The translations under genes and the position numbers were made by a program. Below, in pieces: positions 1 through 12,375 of a DNA stretch of 64,000 nucleotides; the stretch's first letter is position 1, and every line of letters begins with the position of its first letter. The notes under the pieces are model-generated. The model saw only the letters and a list, made by a program, of their open reading frames with translations. It had not been told where the DNA came from and searched no databases. The DNA comes from Manduca sexta (lineage: Eukaryota; Arthropoda; Insecta; Lepidoptera; Sphingidae): positions 3,844,001 through 3,908,000 of the forward strand of contig NC_051130.1 in assembly GCF_014839805.1 (NCBI RefSeq). Direction: 5' to 3'.

Positions 1-2779
1 CTTTGCCCTTTATTTTATAACCTTGAGGTTGTTCCATGTAAACAGTCTCCTGTAAATCTCCATTTAGGAATGCTGTTTTTACATCCATGTGGTCAATGTG
101 CAAGTCCAAATTTGCTGCCAGGGCAATAAGTGTACGAATAGTAGAGTAACGTACCACAGGTGAGTAGGTTTCCTTATAGTCAATCCCATATTCTTGGGTG
201 AAACCTTTGGCAACAAGACGTGCTTTATAACGAAGTAACTGACCTTCAGATCCAAATTTCTTCTTAAACAACCACTTACATTTGACCGCCTTTTTATTTG
301 CAGGCAATTGTGTCAAGGTCCAAGCTTTGTTTTGTTCAAATGACTTATACTCCTCTTCAATAGCATTCCTCCAGTGTTCCTTGTCTGGTCCCGACAGCGC
401 CTCATCTATTGTCTGCGGTTCTACACAGGGACTTTCTGCAGCTGTCATGGCAACTACCATACTTGCAGTTTCTTCATATTCTGAATCACTTTCCGGAACC
501 TCAGTCATATCCGGATTCCATGTGACATCATGGGTATCATCGACATAGCTAGAATCAGAATCTGAAGAATTCGCAACATATATTTTAGTAGGTGAACTGG
601 TGCTATTATTTTCAGTCGTATTTATATCATTCACATTATCATTAGTGAGATTCATCTGACAATCAGTAATAGTGAAATTTTCCTGATTTGTTTTCAAACC
701 TTTGTACATTTTCTCTTCTAAAAATTGCACATCTCTAGATTTGACACATTTAGAGGGATTTTCTGGATCAATTAACCTATATCCCTTTGATTCATTACAA
801 TAACCCACAAACACAAACTGCTTACTTTTTGCATCTAGTTTCTTGCGTTTTTCATTGGGAGTCAAAGCATAAGCCACACAGCCAAATACTTTCAAATTAG
901 ATAAATTTACTTTGTTACCTGACCATTTTTCTTCAGGAGTCATGCCCCGAACTGCTTTACTTGGTGACTTATTTTTAATGTATATTGCCGTATTTAGTGC
1001 CTCTGCCCAAAATCTTCGGTCTAGTCCTGCTTCTTGCAGCATACATCGCCCTGCCTCCATAATTGTGCGATTGGCCCGTTCTGCCACGCCATTCTGCTGT
1101 GGTGAGTACGGTATAGTCGTCTGATGCTTGATGCCATGCTCTTGAAGAAAACTCTGGAACTGTTTATTAACATATTCACGACCATTGTCTGTTCTTAGCA
1201 TTTTTATTTTCAAATTGGTTTCATTTTCCACAAGCTTTTTGAAAACTTTAAATACCGACAATACTTCATCTTTACTTTTAATGAAATATCCAAAAGTCAT
1301 CCTTGTAAAATCATCTATAAATGTCAATAGATATTTAGCACCACTAAATGAGGAAACTGACATTGGCCCACACAGGTCAGAATGTATAAGCTCTAGTTTC
1401 TCAGTAGCTCTATTATAAGATTGCTTAGGGAATGGTAATCTACTCTGCTTACCCTCAATACAAGCCACACAAGGAGTATATTCACTAGGAGTATAATTAA
1501 TTCCGCTAGCCATACCTCGTTGTAGTAGATCCATACTTCGCTTATTTAGATGCCCAAGCCTACGATGCCATAACTGCTGCGATGACTTTGTCTCACACAA
1601 ATTCGCAATCTCCGGTCGTTCTCTACCTGACGGTTGGATATCTAGTCCATTCGCAGTCACTGAGTAACTCGTCGCACATAGCTCGCGTTTACTAGTCGGC
1701 TGCTGACATCCCACGTCCAACTGATAGACACCGTTGATCATTGTAGCGCTGGCAACTGCAATCTTACCACAATAAATGTTACATTTCTGTGCACTAAAAT
1801 GCACTTCAAGTCCCTTTGAAGCCATTTTCCCAACAGAAATAAGGTTTGTTGACAATCCTGGAACGTAAACAACATCACATAATTTTGTATTTTGAGTTTG
1901 TCCTTCTAATAACAAGTGCACTTCGCCATGTCCTTCACTATACATCTTTTCTTTGTTGGCTACCGTAACCAACCGCGGTGTGTCCACAACATAATTTTGT
2001 AGTAAATATTTATTATTTGTCATGTGACAGGTCGCGCCAGAGTCCACATACCAAGCATTTGAATTGACATCTGTAGATAATGCAGTTAATAACGTTCCAT
2101 TCAACGCTTTTTCGCATTTTCCACGTTTTGCATTCCGGTTTGTAAACATTGCACCTTCTTCGTTCTTGTCAAAGTCTCTGCGTAATTTTTCTTGTAATAA
2201 TTTACTCTTCACTGTCTCACTACACAATTTAATGTTCGAATTTTCCAATGCCATTATAAGCGGGTCGTAGTCTGATGGCAAACCGCTTAATATTAAAATC
2301 GACAGGAAATCATCATCCAATGGAGCATTTATATCTCGTAATTGTTGATCTAGATCGGTGATCCTTAGAAGATATGCTTCCATGTCATTAAATTGTTCTA
2401 ATTTCAATCCTAACATTGTACGTAAAAGTCCTAGTCGTCTACACAGCCCTCTATCTTCATAGGCCGTTTTGAGGTTATTCCAAGCCTCAAAACCACTGGA
2501 TGCATTTCGTACATGGGAAAAAGACGACGGTTGCACCATTAGACATATTTTCGCAAGTGCCCGTTGTTGTTTGCGAGCATCATTGTCTTTGGGGACACCC
2601 GCCTCGCCATCAATGCAATTCCATAAGTCTTCATGAATCAAATACATCCGCATCATGAATTTCCAATTGCCGTAATTAGATATACCGCTGAGTTTATCAA
2701 AATTTACAGATATTCCAGCACTTATAGCTGTAGACGTTGAAGCCGCCATTGCCGGTTCTGGCAAAATATTTTTCGGCAT
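1..2779 (-). CDS. Copia-type gag-pol polyprotein, C-terminus truncated by window edge
   Basis: This is the polyprotein of a Pseudoviridae-type retrotransposon. It starts at ATG 2779 and shows 926 codons without a stop. Domains in order: a UBN2/copia gag domain (about residues 20-190, with the HEDLWNCI-like start and the LILSGLP motif); an aspartic protease with DSGATCHM (catalytic D246); the gag-pre-integrase zinc region (HRRLGH ... CVAC); an integrase core with D468, D531 (RTDNGREY) and E567 (PQQNGVAER), giving the D-D-35-E spacing of copia integrases; then reverse transcriptase from WLFKKK through HMDVKTAFLNG, which holds the first catalytic Asp. The YVDD box would lie outside. Oddly, no CCHC zinc knuckle is visible between gag and protease: residues around 220 read RGKCEKALN and pass straight to the protease region. 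An internal in-frame deletion is likely. Confidence 0.93.
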   Translation of the reverse strand, partial: MPKNILPEPAMAASTSTAISAGISVNFDKLSGISNYGNWKFMMRMYLIHEDLWNCIDGEAGVPKDNDARKQQRALAKICLMVQPSSFSHVRNASSGFEAWNNLKTAYEDRGLCRRLGLLRTMLGLKLEQFNDMEAYLLRITDLDQQLRDINAPLDDDFLSILILSGLPSDYDPLIMALENSNIKLCSETVKSKLLQEKLRRDFDKNEEGAMFTNRNAKRGKCEKALNGTLLTALSTDVNSNAWYVDSGATCHMTNNKYLLQNYVVDTPRLVTVANKEKMYSEGHGEVHLLLEGQTQNTKLCDVVYVPGLSTNLISVGKMASKGLEVHFSAQKCNIYCGKIAVASATMINGVYQLDVGCQQPTSKRELCATSYSVTANGLDIQPSGRERPEIANLCETKSSQQLWHRRLGHLNKRSMDLLQRGMASGINYTPSEYTPCVACIEGKQSRLPFPKQSYNRATEKLELIHSDLCGPMSVSSFSGAKYLLTFIDDFTRMTFGYFIKSKDEVLSVFKVFKKLVENETNLKIKMLRTDNGREYVNKQFQSFLQEHGIKHQTTIPYSPQQNGVAERANRTIMEAGRCMLQEAGLDRRFWAEALNTAIYIKNKSPSKAVRGMTPEEKWSGNKVNLSNLKVFGCVAYALTPNEKRKKLDAKSKQFVFVGYCNESKGYRLIDPENPSKCVKSRDVQFLEEKMYKGLKTNQENFTITDCQMNLTNDNVNDINTTENNSTSSPTKIYVANSSDSDSSYVDDTHDVTWNPDMTEVPESDSEYEETASMVVAMTAAESPCVEPQTIDEALSGPDKEHWRNAIEEEYKSFEQNKAWTLTQLPANKKAVKCKWLFKKKFGSEGQLLRYKARLVAKGFTQEYGIDYKETYSPVVRYSTIRTLIALAANLDLHIDHMDVKTAFLNGDLQETVYMEQPQGYKIKGK

Positions 2780-2839
2780 AGCGTATTTTTTTATTAATAT
2801 TTCTTCGAAACTAATAACGTACAGTTAATTACCACATAT

Positions 2840-2854
2840 CCTGGGCCCATAACC
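2840..2854 (-). other. Primer-binding site of the copia element
   Basis: On the minus strand the bases just inside the LTR read GGTTATGGGCCCAGG. This resembles the site by which copia-group elements use an internal fragment of initiator tRNA-Met as the reverse-transcription primer. It starts directly after the LTR end at 2855, as expected. Confidence 0.8.
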
Positions 2855-3045
2855 TGATGGATTATGAAAGAAATAACTTAGGATTGTAAAAGTATTAGAG
2901 GATTTATTGAGAACAGTAAAGACTAGACAATGACAAAATAGAAGTATATAAATTTCTAAATTTAAAGCGGCATACTGCCAGTACTAATATAGCTCACATT
3001 GGTTATTGTTTGGTTTATACTCTTTGTTACTATACAGTTCCAACA
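2855..3045 (-). repeat. 5' LTR of the copia element
   Basis: A 191-bp long terminal repeat bounded by TG (3045) and CA (2855) on the minus strand. It contains a TATA-like stretch (TTATATAC) and, nearer the inner end, AATAAA, so promoter and polyadenylation signals are both present, as is usual for an LTR. The partner LTR is outside the window, so the boundaries rest on the TG/CA ends and the primer-binding site. Confidence 0.78.
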
Positions 3046-3982
3046 AAAGACATCACCGGATGAAGATGGCGGGTTTCGACTTACAGCTGATCGAGTAAAT
3101 TTGTGTTTTGGGGTTAAATATTATTGTAAAGGTGGGGTACTGTGATTTTTATCAAAATTGAATTTCGATAATTATAATTTGCTCTGATATAAAGTTCGCT
3201 ATGTGTTGCTCAGTAATTTATTCATCGTTTTTGTTTCTGTAGTCCAAGTGTTTGAGTAAGAAAAAGTTAAGCACTGATTAAAAACTTAAGAGCATATTAG
3301 TCAAGACCTAGCTAAGCATAGCTTTGCGAATTTTTTATAAGTCAGACTCATTGTTTATATTCTGATACATACTATCTTAATAGGTATAGGTCTTTCATAA
3401 CTAAATTCTAGTTAAGCTGAGGCTACAGTATAATCGGTGCAACACTCATATTTATGCAGGTTGCACCTACCATTTGGCTTCATTTTTATGACCGACCTCC
3501 CCGACGTCTACGAACTCAACATAAAATATTTCCATACAATTGAGTCATTTACGCAGGTAGAGTTGCATGTAAAACGTACTATTGATATGATATGGTATGA
3601 AAGACCCATGACGTCAGGCCAGCAGAATGTGAAACTAAGACGTTTTCTGCTTTCCGCTTAGTCGTTAAAGCGACATTACTAAAGTGCGGGTAAAAACAAG
3701 TTTTTGATCTGATGACCGCTCGTGTTTTTTGTTTTGTACAAATGACAGCGTCCTTTGTGTCTCGAGGACATTATTGTAATATGTTGATGATATTTGAATG
3801 GAGTCGACTTACTGTTTACTCGGAATGCAATTTGCTTGCAAATGCGCTTTGAGAAAATGGAGCGTTACTTGAACGAGGTGATAGGTTCCATATATACGTT
3901 CAGTCATTACCGCTTCGTCTATTTATGTTGGTAAGCAGCGGTGTGTACAGTATTTTATACCACTTTGGATATATTAACCTAA

Positions 3983-4245
3983 ATTGGCATTTTTTTTATA
4001 CGGACATATGATAGTGACCCCGCTGCACCTGCTGGTAAGTGGAGTGGAGTTCAATAAATTATCGACTGACGAGAGATAATTAGCCCTTGACAGTCGACAC
4101 AATTATGCAGGCCTATTGGAACTGGATATACACTGACTGATCCCGGAACGCGACACTAACTTGGGCCACTACGACGGGTACACCTTGTGTACGGCGGTCA
4201 CTATTCGGGCGCATATAAAATATATCCTTCCACCAGCAAAACTAA
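3983..4245 (+). repeat. Dispersed repeat family A, copy 1
   Basis: A copy of an unidentified interspersed repeat. Landmarks in order are GTGACCCCGCTGCACCTG, an internal inverted repeat around GTCGACTGACGAGAG...CAGTCGAC, GGAACTGGATATACAC, GATCCCGGAACGCG, and a tail near CCACCAGCAA. Other copies lie at 6515-6690, 7105-7225, 20458-20560 (reverse), 27975-28205, 57020-57110 (partial) and 58160-58320 (reverse). It has no coding capacity; it could be a MITE or a SINE. Confidence 0.6.
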
Positions 4246-6334
4246 AGACGTAACATCTCGTACTAGATTTTCAAATAATATTCCTTAACGTGCACTATTT
4301 TATAAATTATTCTTTAAATAATCTGTCTAGGACATAAGTATAACAGACCGGTATAATTTTGGCAGCCGATGACGCAATGTCTTTTCTTGGTCGACATTAT
4401 AATTGGATATTACTTATCCATTCTGTCTACAAAAAGCCGATAGATTATTCACTCTACATTGGTCCTGATCCGATCTAACTTTTTAAATACAAGTTCCTTA
4501 ATTAAATCTGATTTTTTACAAACTTAACCTCCTTTAAAGGCGTGTTCATTAACTTAGTGCTCGAAGAATTTCTTAAGTGACATCATGAAAGCTACGTTGC
4601 CGCATTCCGAATGCGACCTGTAAACCGACGCGGGCGCAACTGGCTCATGACAACTGATCCCCTGGCGCGGCGTCTCAACTTAAGGGTGTACGCACATGTA
4701 TTAATAAAAATTGACAATACACGTTATTGATACACGCTAATTTGCTAGTCCGTACGAATTTTTCATGAAGATCAGAATGGTGTAGAGTACACTAGTAATA
4801 AATCGAATGAATTAACATTTATGCTATGTTGTACAATGATGAACGAGTAAAATCGAAATATGGCTTCTCGCTTCAATAGGAAAGTAACTGTTGGATAGGA
4901 CATAGAATAGAATTAAAATAAGAATTACCTAATAATCAAATGTTTCTCATTAAAAATTACTTAATAATCCCTGAGTAGCCTAGTATTAGAATTTTATAAG
5001 ACGCTGTCCAGAGACCGAGAGAAAGTTTCCGGCAAAAAAATTAAACAAGCACCATACCGTACACTGATGAAGTTGAATGATATTGATATTTTTTGTGAAA
5101 CCCGCAAAGTTTAGTACATTCAAATCACAAAGTAAACATAGTATTTTCTGAAGTGAAATTTCGACAAACAATTGACTCACTTTCTAGACAAATTGGCAGA
5201 CAAATGCAAGGCTTGACGAGAGATATATTATTAACTATTACTATGGCTTAAGGCGTACTCCATAGAAAGTTTCTCTAAGGGCCTGCTTTGTAAGACGATA
5301 TTCTATAAATGATCGTTTAATACTTGCAGTTATTGAAAATTAGAAATCATACAATTCATTATAATTGAACTCTACACTCACAATATGCCTTCGTTAAACA
5401 CGGGATGTCGTAATTTGTACAAAGTAAGACAGTAGAGATGAAAATTGTCAAGTTGGAAGGGAGATCTATTAATTATATGAATTTATGTCCCTTGTAAATT
5501 GAGAACTGACATTAGTTTTTTTTGTAAATATTAATGCAAATTTCTGCATTGTATGTAAAAATAATTTTATTATAAAAGTTAATTAAAATCAATTTAAATA
5601 ATTGATGACAAATAAGATATTAAATGAGGAGTTATGCATATGTTTCCAAAAGGCATTTCAAGTATGTTGCTTCCAAATCGGGTTATATATAAAAATATTT
5701 CTATTCTGCTAATATAAAGGTCTTAGAGGCATTATATTTAATTTCATAGCAAGAAACATTGCTAGTATATTCGAAACAGTTTTTACGAAATATTATTTAG
5801 ATTTTTTCTGCCTCATGTTTTTGTTTTTGTTTATCTTAATACCTTCATTGTATAAATTATTTGATGGAACAGTTGTATTAACACAAACAAAAAAAGATAA
5901 ATGAGACAGAAAAATTTGTAACAATATTCGTTGTGTACGTTTATATTGAGATATACTCTACTAATTTTTAGTATAAAAATCATGGAATACTTAAAAAAAA
6001 ACATTTTTCAGTATCTATTTTCCTATTTACAGGTATGTGGAAACGCCACATTTTGGCGTAAGAATATGACAAACTAAGATTACCTAGTAAAACACTGCTC
6101 AAACGTATAAAGATATAAAAGAAAATGTACAACTAAATTGCTCTTCAAAACGATGTCGAGAGAGCAGTAAGAAAGCCAGCAGCATAACATCCCATTTATT
6201 TGTTATTGGCACACGCGATCATTACAGGCGGCCATGGTACTTTCACTCATAGACAACTACACCGTAAAATAGACAAGGTCGGATAAACTGTGATTAAATA
6301 ACTTATAGAAAAAAATACGAATACTTGTTTGTAA

Positions 6335-6505
6335 TCAATCTTATCTTACTTCTTATCTCATCTTATTAATATTACTAATGCGAAAGTGAAAAAATGTTTG
6401 TAAGTTTAGAAATTTGTTAACAGTAAACACAGTTGGCTGAACGGATTTGGATGAAATTTGACAGACAGATAGATCATGTCCTGGATTAACATATAGGTTT
6501 TTTTA
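6335..6505 (-). repeat. RTE-like LINE 3'-end fragment
   Basis: The phrase run 'atattactaatgcgaaagtg ... ggctgaacggatttggatgaaatttg' is the reverse form of the 3' tail seen on RTE-type LINEs in Lepidoptera. No reverse transcriptase remains. Similar fragments lie near 23935-24150, 26290-26647, 47570-47755, 55440-55750 and 56580-56885. Confidence 0.5.
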
Positions 6506-6514
6506 TTAAACATG

Positions 6515-6690
6515 TAAGGCATAGTGGGCCCACTGAACGTTATGGTGAGTAAATTTGGGTCCAATAGAATGTCAGCGACGAGTGATGGTTACCTCTCGAC
6601 AGACGACACAATTAAACCGGCCTGTTGGAACCGAATATACCCAGGCTGATCGTGAGCCACTATAGCGGGTTTTAACACCTTGTACTACTT
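6515..6690 (+). repeat. Dispersed repeat family A, copy 2 (diverged)
   Basis: It shares the family landmarks CACTGAACG..., GACGAGTGATGGTTACC, ACACAATTAAACCGGCCTG, GGAACCGAATATACCCAGGC and CACCTTGTAC with the copy at 3983. It is diverged and lies right beside the RTE-like fragment at 6335-6505. Confidence 0.5.
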
Positions 6691-7104
6691 TTATGTAATT
6701 AATTTGCTCCGTTAGAAAATAAATGTATTTGTTGATCTGATTTAATAAGAACATGGCACTGGCGTGGTACAGGTGCCGCCAGTTATCACTACAATAATTT
6801 TGGGACTTTTGTAGCGACAAAGAATTTTCTAGCGGGTGAAGCCGCAAGCAATACCTAGTTATTAATTACAGGAACCTAATTGTAATTATTATGTAATACA
6901 CTCAGACCGTTGGGTAAAGGAAATCGTAATACAATGATGGCGTATTATGTTAGTTAGATATTCCTACTAATGCGGAGGATAGGTTTTATAATTACCCAAA
7001 GACATTAGGCAGGTGGGTAGAAGGATGTACTCTTGTACATCGTCTTCGATTTCTTGTGATCAGATATTGCATTCCTGAGATGCAGGTTTCGTCTTTTTTG
7101 TCTT

Positions 7105-7225
7105 TTTTTTAGGGGCTCGGCATAGTGCCATCACTGCACCTGATAGTAAGTGGAGTGACGTTCAGATAGTGATATCGACTGGCGAGAGATGATTACCTGC
7201 CTCTCGCCAGTCGATACAATTATGC
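7105..7225 (+). repeat. Dispersed repeat family A, copy 3 with perfect inverted repeat
   Basis: A 5' part of repeat family A. Its internal inverted repeat is perfect here: 7173-7188 pairs with 7201-7216 over 16 bp, with a 12-base loop. In the copies at 4060 and 6570 the same arms have mismatches. Confidence 0.55.
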
Positions 7226-10200
7226 CGGCGTGTTCGAAAGAGCGTTAGCGAAGAGGATACATTATAAAAATAGGAAAACGGATTTTAAATTCTATAGGTT
7301 CTATTTACAGATTCAGGAAGTCTAGCCAATGCAGCTCTTAATAATAAATGTCATACAAAATTGTTAATTCCACCATTTTATATGCAATTTATTTCACAAT
7401 TTTTATGTTCGATGCTAATTATTATTTTGCCTTAATATATTGCAACATTTATAACGATTCGTTTTGTGGCACCAAATACATATGTCAATAAAAATAATAT
7501 AACAGTATTTTAATTAAGTATTTACATATATTGCGCAGTAAAAAAAATACCAACCGCTTCCTCTTCTGAGGTTAAGTAGGAAGTATTTCTTAATGTTTCG
7601 TGGTTACTCTATGATATATGTATCTCCAAGGACCAAGCAAATATAAATTCTACTTACTCCTATAAAACAAAAAAAGCATCGATAAAACATGGGCAGATGT
7701 AACGCATCAATTTTAAACAGAGCTTACACAATATATTTACATAAGTTATGGAATTAGTCATTTAGATCAAGGGTTATTTGAACTTGTCAGGACAGAAATA
7801 ATAAATACCATATTCAAATACGCTTTTGTATGACATCCAAAAATACGCGAAACATACTGCGTGACCTGGGGCCATAGTCAATATGTCTTTCTACAATGTT
7901 AACACTAATAAAAACAGATATATGTATGTAGGTTGTCTGGAAGAAATCGCTTTTAGCGATAAGACTGCCTATTGTACAACAATCTCTTGTATTTGTTTAA
8001 CTTCTATATTTTTCTGTTTGTTTATTGGTTATGCAATAAAGAGTTCTATTACTATTATTAAGTTAATGACATATTCTATCGATAAGTCTATAACTGGCAT
8101 ATGTCATTCTCATACATAATGTTAGCTTTAACGATCGTATAAAGGTATCTTGGCTACGGACCCAGATGTGTAAACTAGGTAACGCACTTTCTCACTCAGA
8201 TATTCGATAGTTTTGGACAATATATCATAAATACGCATGCAATCGTCTATTTTACACTTTCAACACTTAATTCTCCCAACCTTTATGATGTACTGTGTGG
8301 TTTGCATCGCGAATCTTTAGTAACAATGTATTGCATACTATTATGTTTTAAGGATAATAAGCGAGTTACGACAATGCATAGAGCTCAGACTTTGTATGTA
8401 AACGATCGTTTAAATTATAATTACAGTAAGAACTGATTTTAACTGGCTTAAGAGATGAAACTTATCGAGTTAATAAAATAAAATAGTATGTGGAGAAATG
8501 TGTAGGCACCCATCAAAGTGGCAAAGTAATATACGACATAGATCCTCAAAGAAGTATTTAAAAACAAATACTACAAAGAGAAGTTAAACGCTTAACGTGT
8601 TTCACATACGACTGCAATATTAATTCTTATCTTTTATAGTTTATCCTAGAAATAACTTTCATTAGTTCCATCTGATGATTAAAAAATCAGTCCTAAAAGT
8701 CATTCTCTCTGATTTTGGTGTATGAACTCCTTCCGTCGTCACTTTTAGAATTAATATCATTAAACAATATAAATTTGTAGTTTGGTATCAGTGAATAGAA
8801 CGGCCATTCCTCGCTCTACAACAGAGCCTCTTAAACTATATTTATAGTACTATCATTAACTGTATAATCAGGCAAAAATTACACAATTTTTAACCATACC
8901 TAGATGATTAAACTTGCTGACTTCCACCGCAGTACGGGAATTGTGCGCGCCATTTCCTGCATACCAGTTGTTACCGCGCAATAATTATGGAGAGGATGTA
9001 TCGTGTATCCGTGTATGTGTATGATTTTAATTTTAATGGTGTCTATTATAATTGCTTGCGACCAAGTGCTTGAACTCGCTGATCAACCCTTACATTGTTG
9101 CGATACGAGTTACAAATTGGTCATCAGTGGTAAAGGATGCAATTAGTGTAGTTTATTCTATGTGTTAAGTGTATTAAAGTATACATTATTATTAATAATA
9201 GCATTTATGTATGTATATAACGGCAAAAAATCAAATAGTACAGTTTACTGGTTTAACTATTTGATTCGATTATGGCAATAATAGTGAAGGGGTCGTCCAT
9301 TAATCACGTAAGGCTCGAAAGGGTGGGTTGATTTTTTTTAGTTCATACAATTTTCCCATAAGGAATTAGGATTAAAAACTGCGATAGGAGTCATTACGCA
9401 ACCAACAAGCTTAGCGACTGATAACGTAATGTTTTTTGCGCCAGTTTCCTCTGAGTCTATACGGGATATAAAGAAATAAAATGAAAACGCAAAATAATCG
9501 AGCAATATAAATGTAGCATCGTCATAGGAAAGCTAAAAGTGGGCCGAGCGTGATAAAAACCTGCTGGAAAATCTAGACACGCGTGACGAGTATGCAACAT
9601 TTGCTAATGAGCATCACGTTGTAATTTAAAACTGATATAACGCTAAAATTTATTTTAATAACATAGATTAGCTACCAATAAGGTACAATTAACCATATTC
9701 AAATGCTTTATTTAATATTGTTTCTAATACCTAATGTTCGTCATGTATTACATGCCGCACTGCTAGGCAATGAGAGAGTTTAGATATTAGGCCGTAGTCA
9801 ACCACGCTGGCCTAGTGTGGGTTGGAATTAAGTTCTTATAAATTATTTGATTTCATGCACATCATGTATTCTTTTATCCCTTTACCACCGCGCTGCGCAC
9901 TGCGGCAAAGCTGCTTTTGCAAGATAAATAACAATATTATGGAACCAAAGTATACACAAGCCTCTACAGATTACTTAAATCGGACTTAGACTATGAAACT
10001 AATGTGTTGTTCGCTCGTTACGACTCACATCTTAGGGCATAATTGTGCGAGAGCGCATCCATTCAGGTATAAAACTTGAACACTTCACCTATAATATCAT
10101 ACACATACACACACAACTTTATCCCCAAAGGCGTAGGCCAAGACGCAACTGGACATTCACTCCGCCGTCCGAATTCAATCCCATGATACCTAGGGGACCT

Positions 10201-12375
10201 ACCGCCACATTGGGCACAAATTCCCGACTATAATATCATCATTAAAATAGTTTAGAAGACACGGAACCAACATTGTTAATCACGGAACTAACTGATAGTA
10301 AACAGGATGCACCAACAATACGTTGACATAATAATCTTCATCTGTTGGTATGACTCGGCATTTCCACGCCGGGAGAAACGCAATCGAAAGTTAAATCATA
10401 ATGACTAATCGAAATAGGAATCATTCTATTCAATAGACTTTTTTGCTTTCATAACAAATATTTGGTGACCTTTCGCGGATATTCAGTGATAGTTATATTT
10501 GTGAATAATAGAAACTTATCTTCGGCGTACATTACAAATGATCTTAGGAACATGAATCCAAACTTTTAACATATAACTTCGTTTTAAAGTTACATCAACA
10601 CGTAGGCGAAATGTTTAATAATTGTAATAAATACAATTTATAAATTTTACCAGCACCAATTCATTATGTTTATCAACAACTAGACTTCATGACAGACTGC
10701 TTTTTCTTTATCGTAGCGCGATTTTGAATCCTGTTGCAATCACATAGATGTTATTTTGTGAACACTAATTATTCTATTCCCTTAACTTTTCTAGTCTTGT
10801 AAATATTTTGTTTGCACCTGCCGAAGTGTTCTCAAATAGCTCTACAACTTGTCTTCAGACATTATTCCCATGTGTTGCTGTATCTCTTCATGCTTTACAT
10901 AATGACTCAATTTCTAAGTGGCATGTTTTGAAATGAACATGGTTACAATTTTTAAGCCTGATTATAATTTGACAGCAAAGTTTTAATTCGAATAGTTGCT
11001 ATATGAGAAATTGTTAGACACACAAATCGTACATAAAATTTACAAGGATTCTGTTCCTAAAATTCTGATACTGCAAAATAATTAATCGACGCCCTTTTTT
11101 TTCTTGGTCCTGAGTCCTAGTTCTGGTAATGATTTTTTATAAAAAGTTTACATTATAAAATATTTGAGCTATACATTTTATTTTTATACGATCTGCGTTT
11201 GCCTAACAATGCCTTGGAACTCTATTTGTAGAGTTTACATTGTAATTTTATTTTGTGAAAGTCTATATTCCAGTAATTATACAGTATTAAGTAGTGTAGA
11301 TCTAAACGTAAAGATTCCTCTATTTTCACAATTTCTTCAACGTAATCAGTTTTCTTAGTTGATGACAGTGACGCAGTGGCTCACAGCGGAGTACAAACAG
11401 CATACCACATCCCTTTAAAACAGCCGACATCAAGCTTAAGTACGAAGATTTCATAAAATACACATTAAAGACCAAAGGTTAATGAATGAACGGAAAATAA
11501 GAGATACGTTACACATTCTTGGTAAAATATTCGCAGTAAACAATATTTTATCTCCCAGTCTTATCTCATACAAAAAATATTAATTAAAACAGTGCCAAAT
11601 TTAAGCGTTTTAAAGTATTGACCTATTTACATTTTATGTCAAGTTATCGTGCTGTTTATAAAACATTATATTTTTAATGTTACTTGTATTAATATATTTA
11701 GCATAAAGTATCGCATAAGTATTTTCTAAATATTGCAGTGACACTGGTATTCAACAGGCACCAATCTTTGAAACCTTTTATTTTACAAAGGTACTATTGA
11801 ATAAATTACGAGGCGGGACCCGCCGTCTATAATTTTTCCACACTTTACACCATCTAACATTCCTACTGCTTTCCTACAAGAAATACACGTATCTAATCCG
11901 CCATTTTTATCCAACATTAAACCTAGGCATAAGATAATGTGACTGATGAAAGCCCGGTTCCTAACAAGGCCAACCATCCATGATTTTTGTTTTTTTTTGT
12001 GTTGCAACGCAAAAACATACTACTGTTTTCTATAATTGTTTTTTAAAATATGTTGCATATTAACCAAAGATTTTTGAGCATACTTTTCATTAATCAATTT
12101 CATGAAGATTTTAAAATTATGTGGGCGTTCGAGGGTTGCCTTACCTTTTAATAAAATAATATTACAATACGACATAGTTCTCACCACATGAAACCTAACA
12201 TAACTAACAAAATTTATGTGTTACACTTCTGGCTACCCGTGAAAAAAAGCATGATACTATATGCAATATACCTACATATTAATGTTCTTGGTATTTGTAA
12301 GTTATTTATGGATGAAATATATTTTCCAGGATCCCAGTGACTCCTAATGTACGGTGATCGGGTGATGCGGGTAGG

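Larger units (their letters stand above)
1..3045 (-). mobile_element. Ty1/copia LTR retrotransposon, 5' part (runs off left edge)
   Basis: The element reads on the minus strand. It has a 191-bp LTR (2855-3045), a primer-binding site next to it, and one long gag-pol frame that is still open at base 1. The distal half of the reverse transcriptase, the RNase H and the second LTR lie outside the window. The outer LTR edge starts TGTTGG and its inner edge ends CA, the usual TG...CA form. The open frame over 926 codons suggests a fairly young insertion. The target-site duplication cannot be checked because only one end is present. Confidence 0.93.
3046..12329. other. Gene-poor stretch with old repeats
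   Basis: No convincing gene was found here. The open frames are short and AT-rich, with no recognisable domain. The region holds three copies of a dispersed repeat (3983-4245, 6515-6690, 7105-7225), an RTE-like LINE tail (about 6335-6505) and a SINE fragment near 9770-9850. The motif GGGGTCGTCCATTAATCACG near 9289 resembles the end of an unidentified dispersed element. The stretch next to Rab23 may hold its promoter and non-coding first exon, which I could not place. Confidence 0.6.

Noticed and set aside
9289..9330. GGGGTCGTCCATTAATCACG motif as a transposon end
   Set aside because: I recall similar words at ends of dispersed elements but found no matching second end or duplication here.
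11783..12007. Minus-strand frame with GGLDTCISCRKAV-like cysteines
   Set aside because: Short, no partner exon with matching splice sites and no family I can name. It may be a transposase remnant but cannot be supported.
12365..12375. Earlier ATG for Rab23
   Set aside because: It is in another frame and meets no Rab sequence. ATG 12376 gives the conserved start.
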